Below, in pieces: positions 1 through 13,632 of a stretch of DNA of 64,000 nucleotides. Location of the stretch: contig NC_003070.9 of NCBI RefSeq assembly GCF_000001735.4, positions 62,001 through 126,000 on the forward strand, written 5' to 3'. A model generated the notes under the pieces. It saw only the letters and a list, made by a program, of their open reading frames with translations. It searched no databases and had not been told where the DNA came from. Position numbers and translations under genes: made by a program. Each line of letters begins with the position of its first letter. Within the stretch, counting starts at the first letter, position 1. The DNA is from Arabidopsis thaliana. Its lineage: Eukaryota; Streptophyta; Magnoliopsida; Brassicales; Brassicaceae.

Positions 1-380
1 AAATTAGAGGTAACTGAACCGGTTGGTAAAGATTAAACCGAAAATATACCTTGTGAAACTCGAGGGTATCATCGCCGGTTTTCCTAAGCTCTACCACGTG
101 CAACGATGGTGCCACTTCAAACACCTATTATAACCGATAACCAAACCAAAATAATCAGGTACCGGCCGTATTCATGAAAATCTAAAACCGTACTAAACCG
201 GAATGTTATCATTCCTATCTGTTTTTGTTCATAACTCTGTAGCTACAGAGTGCTGACCTTTACGAGTTACGACCACTTTTGTCTGCGAAATTTACTTAAA
301 CAATGTTTAACAAAGACACAACAACATTAATTGACACAGAGAAATCAAGAAGAAGAAGAAGAAGAAGAAGAACAAACCTT
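1..380 (-). pseudogene. CIPK9-like 3' exon fragments (degenerate copy)
   Basis: On the minus strand this stretch repeats the last part of CIPK9 (compare 2582-2903). Positions about 41-115 match the exon that reads VFEVAPSLHVVELRK and still translate cleanly with a GT-AG border. Positions about 238-285 match the preceding exon, but the copy has lost its first 15 bases, gained a few bases, and its donor reads TT instead of GT. Positions about 350-390 keep only the end of the next exon (the DNYK-type end) and the same (GAA)n intron tract. The kinase part is absent and the splice sites are broken, so I read this as a non-functional partial tandem duplicate. The copy may continue beyond the left edge of the window, which I cannot see. 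Confidence 0.8.
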
Positions 381-823
381 GTAGTTGTCTTGTTGAAATC
401 ATGAATCCTTGATTAAATTTCTATAAGAAGAAAAGTTTCAGTGAGAAGAAGATCATAGCAAAGATGAGAAGAGCAAGTCAAAGAAGATATTGGGCTTGTT
501 GTCTTGTAATAAGTAATTGGGCTAATTGCTATGTTAGTCCCATATAAGTAAAGTGTTGTTTAAGTAAGTCAAGTCTAGGTTAGAGTAGTTGTTGTTAGAG
601 TTCCAATACAAGTAGGAGGGTTGTGTAAGAGTGCCTAGAACTAGGAGAAGTAGTACATGTATGTGTTGTGTTGTAAGAAATCATCAATATCATGAATGTA
701 GTCTTTTATTAAAGAGTAAAAACGAGTTCTTGTGTTTGTCTCTAAACAAAAACAAAACAGAGTGAAACAAAGACAGAGATAGAGAGAAAGTGTAGAAACA
801 CAACATGTGTTTACTGATATTGA
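381..823. other. Non-coding spacer between CIPK9-like fragments
   Basis: No credible gene. The DNA joins two CIPK9-like fragments but does not itself resemble the matching CIPK9 exons by eye. The open frame on the minus strand at 641-829 is cysteine- and leucine-rich low-complexity translation and is not supported as a gene. Confidence 0.5.
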
Positions 824-890
824 AGCCATTCATCTTCTAGTAACTCTGCAATACTTATACTCTGCATTTCAGAAATACTGTATTACTTTA
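824..890 (-). pseudogene. CIPK9-like exon 9 fragment
   Basis: The minus strand reads an intron-like CAG acceptor followed by codons for SISIAELLEDEWL, matching RISIAELLEDEWF at the start of the ninth coding exon of CIPK9 (3456 downward). Only the first third of the exon is similar; the rest is gone. Together with 1-380 it shows that the duplicated block once covered at least exons 9 to 13 and then lost exons 10 and most of 11. Confidence 0.75.
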
Positions 891-1370
891 TTTTGCTTAA
901 ATTTAGAAATAATTCTAAGAAGAATGGTTCCGTTCTCACATTGTATTTTCAGATAACATTTTTATCGAGGATATTAACAAAACACGCTATCATATAACAC
1001 TAGTATGGACTCAAATTTGTAGTTGTATCATAAGTCATAACAAAAAAAAAACAGCTTAAACGAAAACTAACGTCAATAGCTTTTACTGTATCCAACAATA
1101 TCTCACACTAAACCTACAAAATTCTTTTTTTTTTTTTCTCTCCGAAGAATCTTACTCAGAGATTTAAGCCGTGAGTTGGCCAAAACACTAGTGACATATA
1201 TTCACGTTCAAAAGTTTATCTTGCAAATCTTGGATTTCTTAGTTTCATTATCAGATTAAAACAGAATTTCAATAATGAGGAAAAAGCATACCTACTACTA
1301 GTCTACTACTTTCTGCAACAACAAAACAAAAAAACTAAAACCAAGAAAAGCCCCAAAAGATTACCACAAA

Positions 1371-1811
1371 TTAAGGAAACTTAAAGCCCATTGATTTCAA
1401 CATCTCAACAGAGCTCTGACTTTGATTAACCTTGTTGTCTTGTTGAACCTTGTCACCGGAGTTTCCAAGGAGAGCTTCAATTATTTCTTTAAAAGGAATA
1501 ATCTCTTCTTTCTCTTTCTCTTTCTCTTTCTTGTTCTTGTTCTTTCTTCCGTCTACTTTCCATTTGCCACCACCCCATTCATACGACGGATCCATCCACG
1601 GCGGCAACACCCTCCTCGCAGCCACTTCTCCGGATGCCGACGCTGTTTCCTTGTCTGAAACCCTAGATTCGATCTCTTTCGGTTGATTCGATCTCGCGTA
1701 ATCAGATTCTGGTGAAGTGGGAACAGAAACCATTACGATTCTTTCTTCCGGAGGAGGTGAATCCCAATCACCCAAAATCTCTACACTCTCTGAATCTGAA
1801 CGTTTCTCCAT
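1371..1811 (-). CDS. Small uncharacterised acidic/basic protein, 146 aa (At1g01130-type)
   Basis: Intronless frame with a clear ATG at 1811 and stop at 1371. I do not recognise a domain. The N-terminal half is acidic and Ser/Pro-rich (SESVEILGDWDSPPPEER). A conserved-looking tryptophan motif, PPWMDPSYEWGGGKW, lies near residues 70-85. It is followed by a Lys/Glu low-complexity run (KKEKEKEKEE) near residue 95 and a C-terminal segment ending MLKSMGFKFP. No signal peptide or membrane segment is seen, so it is probably nuclear or cytosolic. The gene sits just upstream of CIPK9-like debris on the same strand; public annotation, as I recall it, labels this locus with a CIPK name, which the protein itself does not justify. 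The tryptophan motif suggests a real plant family, but function is unknown. Confidence 0.7.
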   Translation of the reverse strand: MEKRSDSESVEILGDWDSPPPEERIVMVSVPTSPESDYARSNQPKEIESRVSDKETASASGEVAARRVLPPWMDPSYEWGGGKWKVDGRKNKNKKEKEKEKEEIIPFKEIIEALLGNSGDKVQQDNKVNQSQSSVEMLKSMGFKFP

Positions 1812-2397
1812 TCTTAAAAACTTTGGAATGCGAAATTTGCGACTTTATGGGCTTTACGGGCTGTTTGATTTGAAAGATTAGACAACTCACACAACTTATT
1901 GGGCAATTAACGTTGGTCTGCTCAACACCAACTCCTCACTAGAAACCACTCCGTCATCAATGTGTGACTGTACATCAAAATAAAACTTTTTTTTTTTGGT
2001 TGCAAACGTAGATCTATGTAGCTAAGATAACCTCTCTTTAATAATTCTATCATTGTGTTTTCCAAATTGTTATATATGTTGTGTCATTGTAACGCGTTGC
2101 CATAAAGCGACAACATCGTTGCAACTTTCAACTATACTCAAATAGCCAGCTTGCAGAGTATTTTTTGCCTAATTGAATTGTTTGAACTTTGATTTATAGG
2201 TTTCAAACCGAGTTTGAGGATGATCACATATGTGGCTATTGACTAACCTATGGTGATCTACCTCTATAGACCACTTCTAGTTCTAGTTTGGCTCTTTTGT
2301 CAGCAATACTTGTATATTGCCAACTCCAGAATGTTTACTATTCATTATACATGTTCAACATTGATTAAAAACTTTGAATTGAACAACTTGTTATTTC
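1812..2397. other. Intergenic, small gene to CIPK9 3' end
   Basis: No gene seen. It must hold the promoter of the minus-strand gene at 1371-1811 and the 3' UTR of CIPK9. Composition is AT-rich with a short poly(T) run near 1986. Confidence 0.5.
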
Positions 2398-5512
<3,115 letters not shown>

Positions 5513-7859
5513 TTTCTTTTTCCGATTAAGAAAATCAACGGCTCTAGATCGGCGGCGAATCTATCAATGTGATTCTTCTCCCTCAATATCTCTCCTTCTT
5601 CTAGTGGCTGCCTGGTTTTAAGGCTGACGAGAGAAAGTGGACGAGCGAGAGATTTAATAGGCGCGACTGGGAGTCACGCGCGTATTGTGGGTCCCGTATG
5701 CCACGTAATGTCAAAAATCATTATTTTGCTCTGTTCCGCGTCAGTCCCGTGTTATTTGTACTTGTGTACGTTCGTAACGTTCATTCTTCATTCATATAAA
5801 AAAATTCCATAATTTTGTTCTTGTGTGGTAACTATATACAGAAACTCCTGTTTAAGTATATGGATTTTATGAAAATTTTGGGGTTTTAAATTTATGTGGA
5901 TATGGTTTTATTTGTAAGGGATGTGATTTGATGTCCTTAATCTTTATGTGTATATGAGTATATCTTTCAGTGATTCATTCCATTCTACTGATGTTCAAAG
6001 TTGACTGTTATCATATTATTTGATATAGTTGTATTCTTTTCATGTAGAAATATTCTCTAAATATAACTTTTTTTTTTGTCTTTAGTTAGAAGTTGGAAAC
6101 TACCTAAGAACAATAAATACATATATCAAATGTTGGTAGTTAAATGATGATTGTTATATCTTGGTCAAATTTTGTTTAAATCTATGATAATATTCGCATA
6201 TACTTACTTTTGTTTAAATTTGATGTAGCTGTTTATTTTTGTTTGTAACGGTTCTAAATTTGATTATTTAAAGTATATGATAATAAATAAATAGATAATT
6301 GAAATAGTTGATCTTTCCATGTGACGATGTGAGTAAAGGGAACGGTATGAATATGAACCCCACATATCCTTCCTGATAAACTCAGAGATTTCACAGAATG
6401 TGATAATGTTTTTATTTTTCTTCTTTCCTTTATTTGTTTCTCTTATTTTCTTTCATATGATAATGCCAAAATACGCAGAAAAATTAAAAAAGTGTGGCAG
6501 ACAGTGTGAGTTGATGATTTATTGCATGACTAGTAATAATGATACAATAATTTTTTAGATATGTTAGTATATTACGAACAAAAGAAAATGCAAATAATGC
6601 ACAATGAACCACTCGTTCCAATAATTGAGTCCGGTACAAAAACATCACGTCACCATCATATGAAAGCAATTCATTTGGTTATCAATTTGAACTTCTTCAT
6701 TCCACATTTTTTTTATTTTCCTGGTTATGAGTTGGAACTTATTGGATTATATGGATTAAAATTTAAAACCTATATAAACCAAACTATTATTTGGTTTGAT
6801 TTTGTATTTACTTTCGGTTTAGCTTGGTTTGTAGATAGTTCGAGTAGACCGAACATCCGAGTCCTACATATATAAGAAAGATTGGCCCATTAACCAAATT
6901 TAGGCTTGATTGTGAATTAACATTAGGGCCCAACTAAAATACTTTTTTTTTTTTTTGCCATCCAATAACATTATTATCGCATATGTTCCGCATCATCGTT
7001 TACACAAATGATCAAATTGACCAAGTTAAGTTTCTTTTCTCTTTTTCTACATAATATTTGTTATTTAAAGCATTTGTATAAAATTATATACTGATAAGTG
7101 ATGGTATATTCAATAATTTGTGTTTGTCTTTTTGTGATACAATTAATTATCCTTTATGGTTCCATTTTTTTTTCGTTGACAACGTTGAACAAAGATGGTC
7201 AAGGGGCCTAACTGTTTCTCACACAGTTTCCTTTCAGGGTTTAGTATTTGCCGTTTTAGTAACGAAGTTAGAGATTCATACGTATAATTATAAATAGTAG
7301 AGTCGGGTCAGATTGTGTTTCTTATCTAATTGTTATATATATAAAATTTGATAAAGCATATAATGTCTTGAAAGATTCAATCGTGAAATATGTGTACAAA
7401 TATGTAAAATCTAGTTGCACCGCACGGCACCTTTTTTTCCTTCCTCTCCCACGTTTATTCTCGCCTCGTAACAGAAATTATAACTTGGAGTACTATTATA
7501 AAATACCTCAATAATTTTAGTTCTAAAAACATGTATATCTAAATCTAAACCATTGTGTATTTTGGAGTTGTAGGAGTTTTTTTTGTAGTAATTTAGTAAT
7601 ACATAACATAAAATGTGTCTTATGTTTAGATTTGCCTTTCATACATTGACCAACCTAAATCGGAGTCGGACCAGCTGGAAACTGGTCTAAATGTTTAATC
7701 GAGTTTTAGGTACCCTATCTAAAACCCAAACACAAACTCAGTTTTGCTCATAAATAATCTCTAAAAACCAAACACATTTCGTTAGAAAAACGACTAAAAA
7801 CCGAGTTTAATTGAAATATACTTTCTAAACCGACCTACACGAACCGGAACCCGACTGCA
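5513..7859. other. Intergenic, CIPK9 promoter side, 2.3 kb
   Basis: It contains the CIPK9 5' UTR and promoter up to roughly 6 kb, then AT-rich DNA with poly(T) runs (6069, 6944, 7166) and no convincing gene. The open frame at 6561-6875 translates to hydrophobic, Phe-rich low-complexity sequence and is not supported. Confidence 0.5.
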
Positions 7860-7865
7860 TATATA
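7860..7865 (+). promoter_or_regulatory. Putative TATA box of small membrane protein gene
   Basis: TATATA lies about 130 bases upstream of the ATG at 7995, a plausible distance if transcription starts near 7890. Support is positional only. Confidence 0.35.
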
Positions 7866-7994
7866 CTTACTTACTCATACACTCTAACAATATAGAATCT
7901 ATTATTGTCATCCATCTTTTCTTTCACTTCACCTAACTCCCAGTAAATTAATTAATAAAAAGGCGAATCATAACTTGTTTAGATCCTCTTGCAA

Positions 7995-8291
7995 ATGAAC
8001 CACGAAAGCAGCATGAACACGAATATGAAGAAGAGGACAAGGAAGGAGAAGAAGAGTACGTCGTCAATGGTGTTCTTGTATTCGATGATTGTGAATATAT
8101 GTGGAGGATTGTTTCTAAGTTATTGGCTTTACAAATACCATCCCACAAATTCTAATCTTTGGATGGTTCCTGTTGGACTCATCTTCTTCATCACTCCTGC
8201 GTTTCTTTCCCTCTCCATTTTGATCTCCGATCTCTGCGACGACGATGATGATGTCAATCTCGACCTCAACCAAATCAAGATAATTCTATAA
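7995..8291 (+). CDS. Small two-helix membrane protein, 98 aa, unknown function
   Basis: Single frame from ATG 7995 to TAA 8291. The N terminus is basic (MKKRTRKEKK around residues 11-20). Two hydrophobic segments follow: about 26-44 (VFLYSMIVNICGGLFLSYWL) and about 54-76 (WMVPVGLIFFITPAFLSLSIL). An acidic DDDDD run sits near residue 85. Short, positively charged before the first helix and acidic after the second, it looks like a genuine small integral membrane protein, with the N terminus probably facing the cytosol. I do not recognise a family. It lies tail to tail with the minus-strand PHD/Myb gene. Coding status rests on the ATG, the upstream TATA and the ordered hydrophobicity; transcription is not shown. 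Confidence 0.6.
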   Translation: MNHESSMNTNMKKRTRKEKKSTSSMVFLYSMIVNICGGLFLSYWLYKYHPTNSNLWMVPVGLIFFITPAFLSLSILISDLCDDDDDVNLDLNQIKIIL

Positions 8292-8827
8292 AAGTTTTGA
8301 CTACTTCAAGTGTTGTCGTTTATTTGGTATTAATTATTATTAACCTCCGTACAAATGGAAGACTTGTGGTTTTATTGTTAAGTTTGTAGATTTTTTCACC
8401 TTTGTTTCCGAAACATTTGGTACTTGTGCGACAAGTTATCTCCCCATAGTCTTAAAAGATTAACCTATTTTTAAGTTCTTCAAAATTATATCCATAATTC
8501 CCATATGATTCTCTTTTTCTCAATCCTCTGTTTTGTTTAAAGAAGGGTACAAAACAAAAGACTAACAGAGTGGGACGGCTACTACAAAAGACACGTTATC
8601 TTCTCTTAATATCAACATAAGGGATACAAAGCGAACATCATCTATAAGGACTACTGTTACCAAAAGATCTACACGGAGGAATCCGAAACTGCGATTACAA
8701 GGAAGGACTAACATCAAAGTCGTCACACTACTATACTGCCAATTCAAAAGGTCACTAGGATTTGTCTTAATGTTTTTGATATCAAATGCGTCATTTAATA
8801 CTTCTAAGGATTTTATGGTGAAAGGAA

Positions 8828-9998
8828 TCACATACGCACCATATTTCTCCATTTGTCCTTAAGATCGGAGGAATTACGAGTTGTGTGGAATATACCTTTT
8901 CCCATCTCCAAAATCTTCTTCCAAGGCATGTTTTTGTTGATTGTATCAGAAAATTTCTCCACTCCCTCCTATCCAAAATAAACATATACTATAAGTTTAA
9001 GCTAAAAGTGTATTTCAAGAAAAAAGTGTGGTGGTTTTACCCTCAACATCTTCTCTTCGTTGACTGTCCATAGTACCCTTTTTGGCTGATCATTAACAAC
9101 AGCATAAGCTTCTCCGCAAGATTTCTCCATATCAATGAATTGATCTGTTGACTCGTCTAACTGGGAATTTCGAGCCTTAAGGTGCTTGACCAGTTCTTGT
9201 AATTGATGAAGGTTCTCATGTAGTTGCATTGGTAGTGAATTATCAGAACCATTCTCTAGTTGACTGTTTTCTCTCGTCATGACTATATCTCCACTCCTCA
9301 GCTCACTACATCCATATTGAACAAGGGTCTTCGCAGCTGCAACACCCCTTGTTCTCAAAGCCGTGGATCTAGTAGCTTGCTCCTTAAACCAACAATAGGG
9401 ACAGTAAAAGGTTGCAGGATCTTCACAATCAAGCTCAACACACTTCCTGTGAACAGCGAGAGGGCATTCATTCCCAGAACAAGGTACTACACCATCGTCT
9501 GCAATATCGCATACAATACATGCGTGTTCGTTCAACGGCTCAAAGCTTCTGAAAGTGTCACTTGTCCCAAGGTAGTGGCGCTTCTTAAGAGGCACATTAT
9601 CATAAGTGAAAATGTTTGGAGCAGAGTTGACGTCCTCATCACCACCATCATCACACTGAACAATACAATGAGCAATGCGCTTTTCTCTCACAAAGCCAAT
9701 TTCTTCAACAATTTCACCTATCTAAGATAGAGAAGAAGATAAATCCAAGTAAGAGTGTTTACACAAAATTGAACTAAATCGACCAATTTAAGGTTATCTA
9801 AGACCAATTAAGACATAATTTGTTCTAATTACACAGTAAAAAATATCAAATTGTTCTCTAACGTATCACAAGCGACATCCGAGTAAAGACTAAAATTCGA
9901 GAAAAAATAAATTAAAGGTTTCTTCTAAAAGGGGTGCTTACATAAGGACTCTTGAGGAGAGCGATATCATCTTCATCAAGCGGGAGATCACTCACCAT
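8828..9998 (-). CDS. PHD-finger protein with C-terminal telobox Myb/homeodomain-like domain
   Basis: Three exons (complement): 9942-9998, 9041-9721 and 8828-8968, joined in frame by GT-AG introns, giving 292 aa in this model. A C4HC3 PHD finger spans about residues 87-129 (C87, C90, C100, C105, H110, C113, C126, C129). A leucine-rich helix follows near 175-195 (LHENLHQLQELVKHLKARN). The C terminus holds a Myb/TRF-type domain from about 238: WTVNEEKML, then SDLKDKWRNM, which matches the LKDKWRN telobox core used by telomere-repeat binding proteins. Known for the parts: PHD fingers read histone tails and telobox Mybs bind TTTAGGG-type DNA. A nuclear chromatin role is inferred. The stop falls a few residues after the telobox core; an alternative donor at ATG|GTGCGT could add further exons, so the C terminus is the least certain part. 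Confidence 0.85.
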
Positions 9999-10201
9999 TT
10001 TTTTTCAGATTCCGAGTGAAGATTTGAGAAATTCGAAGGGTTTACGTGAGATTTCTTAACGAATAAGAAAAAGAAGCTACTGTATGTTACCGTTTGGTCT
10101 CTCTGTAAGTGTGTCTGAGGTTTCGAAATTTCGAATTTAGGCGAAGAAGGAAGAAACTGACTCAATGTAGTACTTTGCAATGTAACTTTCTCGATGGTCC
10201 A

Positions 10202-10548
10202 TGGGCCTTAGAACCGTCTTAGGCCCAAATATGTCCTTTTTTCCCATTGGCCCAAATATATCCAAAACTTTCTAATTTGGTTAGAGGTTGCTCGTTGCTG
10301 TATTAATTAATGTTTTATGTTTTCGTTTAGAGTTTTGTAAAGACAAATTAGAGAGAGAGAGAGAGAGACAGAGGCATTTTTGGTCATAAAATCCACACAG
10401 AGGTGGTTCGACATCCAGGTGAATCCAAGTAATAAATTGCAGGATTCTCTCTCTATAATATATATAGATATAGCTTGCAATCATTTCCTGCGTTTGGATC
10501 GGTCTGGGTTTTGTCGAGGGTTTTTTGGGGAAGACGAAATTAGGGTTT
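10202..10548. promoter_or_regulatory. Bidirectional promoter with site II elements and a telo box
   Basis: Between the divergent PHD/Myb gene (ATG 9998, minus) and GIF2 (ATG 10583, plus) lie three site II cores (TGGGCC at 10202; GGCCCA at 10222 and 10249) and a telo box (TAGGGTTT at 10541). Site II plus telo box is a known arrangement in plant genes expressed in dividing cells. A GA microsatellite is at about 10352-10370. That one block serves both genes is inference from spacing. Confidence 0.6.
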
Positions 10549-10582
10549 AGTTGGGGCAAAGTAAGTAGTAAAGAAGAAGAAG

Positions 10583-11883
10583 ATGCAGCAGCAGCAGTCT
10601 CCGCAAATGTTTCCGATGGTTCCGTCGATTCCCCCTGCTAACAACATCACTACCGAACAGATCCAAAAGGTTCCTTCTTTCTCACCCTATATCTCTCCCT
10701 CTCTCTTAATTTGTTCAACACTACTTAGGAGGCTCTTAGAGCTTTTTTGTACTGACAAAATCATTGGCTTCTGAGTGCAAGTAATACTCTTTTGACTGTA
10801 ATTGGTGGCAATTAGGGTTTTCATTTGAATCTTTCTCGTTAATTCCACAACACTTGAGAGTCTGTTGTTGGTGATGATGAGAAGAGACAGTTTCTAGGAC
10901 TAGGAAATTAGTAGATGCTTGGTGGGTCAGGAAACTTTGAATCCGGTTTTCAAGAATGGACATTGAAGTTAGATGCTTGCTTGATGTTGTTGTTTTGTAC
11001 TTTCTCTTGGCTTGATGTCTTCCATGGTAAGATGATAGGCTGCATCGTCATTTCCTTGTCATTCTCTTTCCTTTGCTTAAACGCAGTACCTTGATGAGAA
11101 CAAGAAGCTGATTATGGCCATCATGGAAAACCAGAATCTCGGTAAACTTGCTGAGTGCGCCCAGTAAGTCTCACCTTTTCTATCCATCTTCTTATGTCTC
11201 TTAGATAGTAATGGAAGCTTAGAATTACTATTATTAATGGTGAGGTTTATATAGTTATTCTATCTTTTGCTCTGTTATATTTTCAGGTACCAAGCTCTTC
11301 TCCAGAAGAACTTGATGTATCTTGCTGCAATTGCTGATGCTCAACCCCCACCACCTACGCCAGGACCTTCACCATCTACAGCTGTCGCTGCCCAGGTTGT
11401 TTGTGATGATAAAACTCAATTGCGATCTATCACAGAAATTTAATGTTGTTTGGGGGTTTGCTTACTGTTGGGTATGATTTCTGTTAGATGGCAACACCGC
11501 ATTCTGGGATGCAACCACCTAGCTACTTCATGCAACACCCACAAGCATCCCCTGCAGGGATTTTCGCTCCAAGGGGTCCTTTACAGTTTGGTAGCCCACT
11601 CCAGTTTCAGGATCCGCAACAGCAGCAGCAGATACATCAGCAAGCTATGCAAGGACACATGGGGATTAGACCAATGGGTATGACCAACAACGGGATGCAG
11701 CATGCGATGCAACAACCAGAAACCGGTCTTGGAGGAAACGGTAACTCTCTTTACATTATTAAGACAATACTCAATCTCATAAATTGTAACTTGTATCCAT
11801 TACTTCTTTCTTTGCTAACAGTGGGGCTTAGAGGAGGAAAGCAAGATGGAGCAGATGGACAAGGAAAAGATGATGGCAAGTGA
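10583..11883 (+). CDS. GIF2: GRF-interacting factor 2 (SSXT/SNH co-activator)
   Basis: Five exons: 10583-10669, 11087-11163, 11287-11395, 11488-11740, 11822-11883; all GT-AG, total 195 aa. The N-terminal SNH (SYT N-terminal homology) domain runs from about residue 20 to 75 and includes ITTEQIQKYLDENKKLIMAI and YQALLQKNLMYLAAIADAQ. The remainder is Gln/Gly/Met-rich (QQQQQIHQQAMQGHMGIRPMG), the activation part. Known for the family: GIF proteins (AN3/GIF1 relatives) bind the QLQ domain of GRF transcription factors, recruit SWI/SNF remodelers and promote leaf cell proliferation. It shares a promoter region with the divergent PHD/Myb gene and runs tail to tail into the DUF1138 gene; only about 220 bases separate the two stop codons, so their 3' UTRs probably overlap. 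Confidence 0.96.
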
Positions 11884-12104
11884 AAAGGATCCAAAGAAGC
11901 TTTGTTTTGTTGATATTTAGGACTTGTGAGTCTCGTAAGGGCTTTTTGCAATAGCTTGTTTGAGTTTTTTAACAGAAGATAGACTGTGGAGTAGTTCCGC
12001 AAACCGTGTTGTAATGTATTGTTATTTAGTACAAGCTCGGATTTAGAAAACATCGTCATCGTTCATCTTATTCTGAAAATCAAAGCATTGAACTTATTAT
12101 TTTC

Positions 12105-12443
12105 TCATTCCGGACGAGTCTTGACGATGAAATTCTGACGGCTAATGGGATTCATAACAACGGGAGGACCAGCGGTTCTTGGCCATGCTTGGAATTTCTC
12201 ATCCGTTGCTGCCCACCATTCTTTGTTAGAGACAGTTCCTGGAGTAGTCCCTGAAATTTTCACAAGAAGATAACCATTAAGATCGTCCCTAACTTGAAAA
12301 CACACACAAAACTAGATAAATCTTGAGCAGAACTTGCCTCCAAAGATCTTATTATCAGAGATAACTTTGTCGAAGATGTATGAGATTCCGAAAGAACCGA
12401 TGAGAGCACCGATTATGTACTTGGCTTTACCTCCTGATGCCAT
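12105..12443 (-). CDS. DUF1138 family small protein, 83 aa
   Basis: Two exons (complement): 12338-12443 and 12105-12250. The intron starts with GC (GGAG|GCAAGT) and ends with CAG. This non-canonical GC-AG border is the only join that keeps the family sequence IFGGTTPGTVSNKEWW; the nearby GT would hit an early stop. The N terminus has a glycine-rich hydrophobic helix (YIIGALIGSFGISYIF, about 9-24), consistent with a single-pass membrane or organelle-associated protein. The C-terminal PRTAGPPVVMNPISRQNF block is the conserved core. Its role is unknown; plant members are short and usually described only as DUF1138. It is convergent with GIF2. Confidence 0.92.
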
Positions 12444-13632
12444 TTTCTTCTAAAGCTGAAAGTGAACCATTATTACAACTTAACACTCAACTCACAAGAG
12501 GAGAAGCAACAAAGCTTATGTAAGGATTTAGTATTAAGGCCAAAAAAACACAGATCAAATTCAATTATTGAAGCTTTACTTATCAAGTTATCATATAACC
12601 AATGAAGACGGTAATTCAAAAGAAAAATAAAAGGGTTTGTAGAATAATTGATACGTTTACCTTTGCCGATTCAGAGACAGTGAAGCTTAAACAGTGGACT
12701 CCAGTTCCAGAAGAATTCAACGGTGGAAGACGGTCGTCCAACTCTATCGTCTTATCTCTTTAAAAACTTTGGATAAATCTCTGTGAAATTACCAAAATGG
12801 GCATTGTTTTCTGAAACGTTAATTACTAGTTTTATTAAGAGACAAAACTACAATCATCACAAGGGAAGATATAATAGCAAATCTACTAGTTTGCTGAATT
12901 TCATCATACGTCTAGCTCGAGTAATTGTTATAACCAAAACCTGTAATATGCTAATTTGCTAGTTGATATGAATTTATTTATTTATCAGTAAGGAAAGGTC
13001 CAAGTGTCCAACATTGTTTTCGGCGTATGACACATACTCTATTATAAGATGATCTCGGCGAATGCCACATATATTAAACACTACACTTTAATTCTTGCAG
13101 AATTACGATTCAAAACTCTTTTTTTCTTTATTCTTTCGAATCAGTGCTGCATTTGACATGTTCAAAACATGATTCTACTTATTATTGACTATTGAGGTCG
13201 TGTCGTGTTATAACATATGATTTCGTTGGAAAACTGTAAATACACTAAAGATTAGAGATTCGTAGTTTCATTTATTAATAGGTCTAGGGGAGTTAAATAA
13301 GTTTTTGTTTTATATGGTTTTTCTAAACTCATAAAACCCGAAATACAGAATGAATTAAGTCAAGGATTAAAGCAAATGATTTTGATTGTAAATGACTACA
13401 TCACATGTAGCTTTCTAGACACGTAAAGTCAAATAAATACAAATAAATTAGATCACGACGTGAGCAATTTCCTTATCCGACTGTATTTAAACGTCTCAAC
13501 AAACTGACCCGCCAAAATAATCATAAATAAATTTCCATAATTCGAATTATATAAACTTAATAACAAAAACAATTATCCTTCCTTAATCCTATTTTGTTTT
13601 TACTTGATTCTTCATTCTCAGAAATCTTGACC
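12444..13632. other. Intergenic, divergent promoters
   Basis: It holds the 5' side of the DUF1138 gene (minus), probably including a 5' UTR intron, and of the methyltransferase gene (plus). AT-rich with no gene seen. Confidence 0.5.

Noticed and set aside
6561-6875. 104-codon open frame in the CIPK9 upstream region
   Set aside because: Phe/Ile/Tyr-rich translation of AT-rich DNA, no domain, no TATA-plus-leader structure.
8562-8852. Minus-strand open frame after the telobox Myb stop, considered as an extra exon of the PHD/Myb gene
   Set aside because: It overlaps the end of the Myb exon in another frame and has no recognisable domain; an extra 3' exon remains possible but unsupported.
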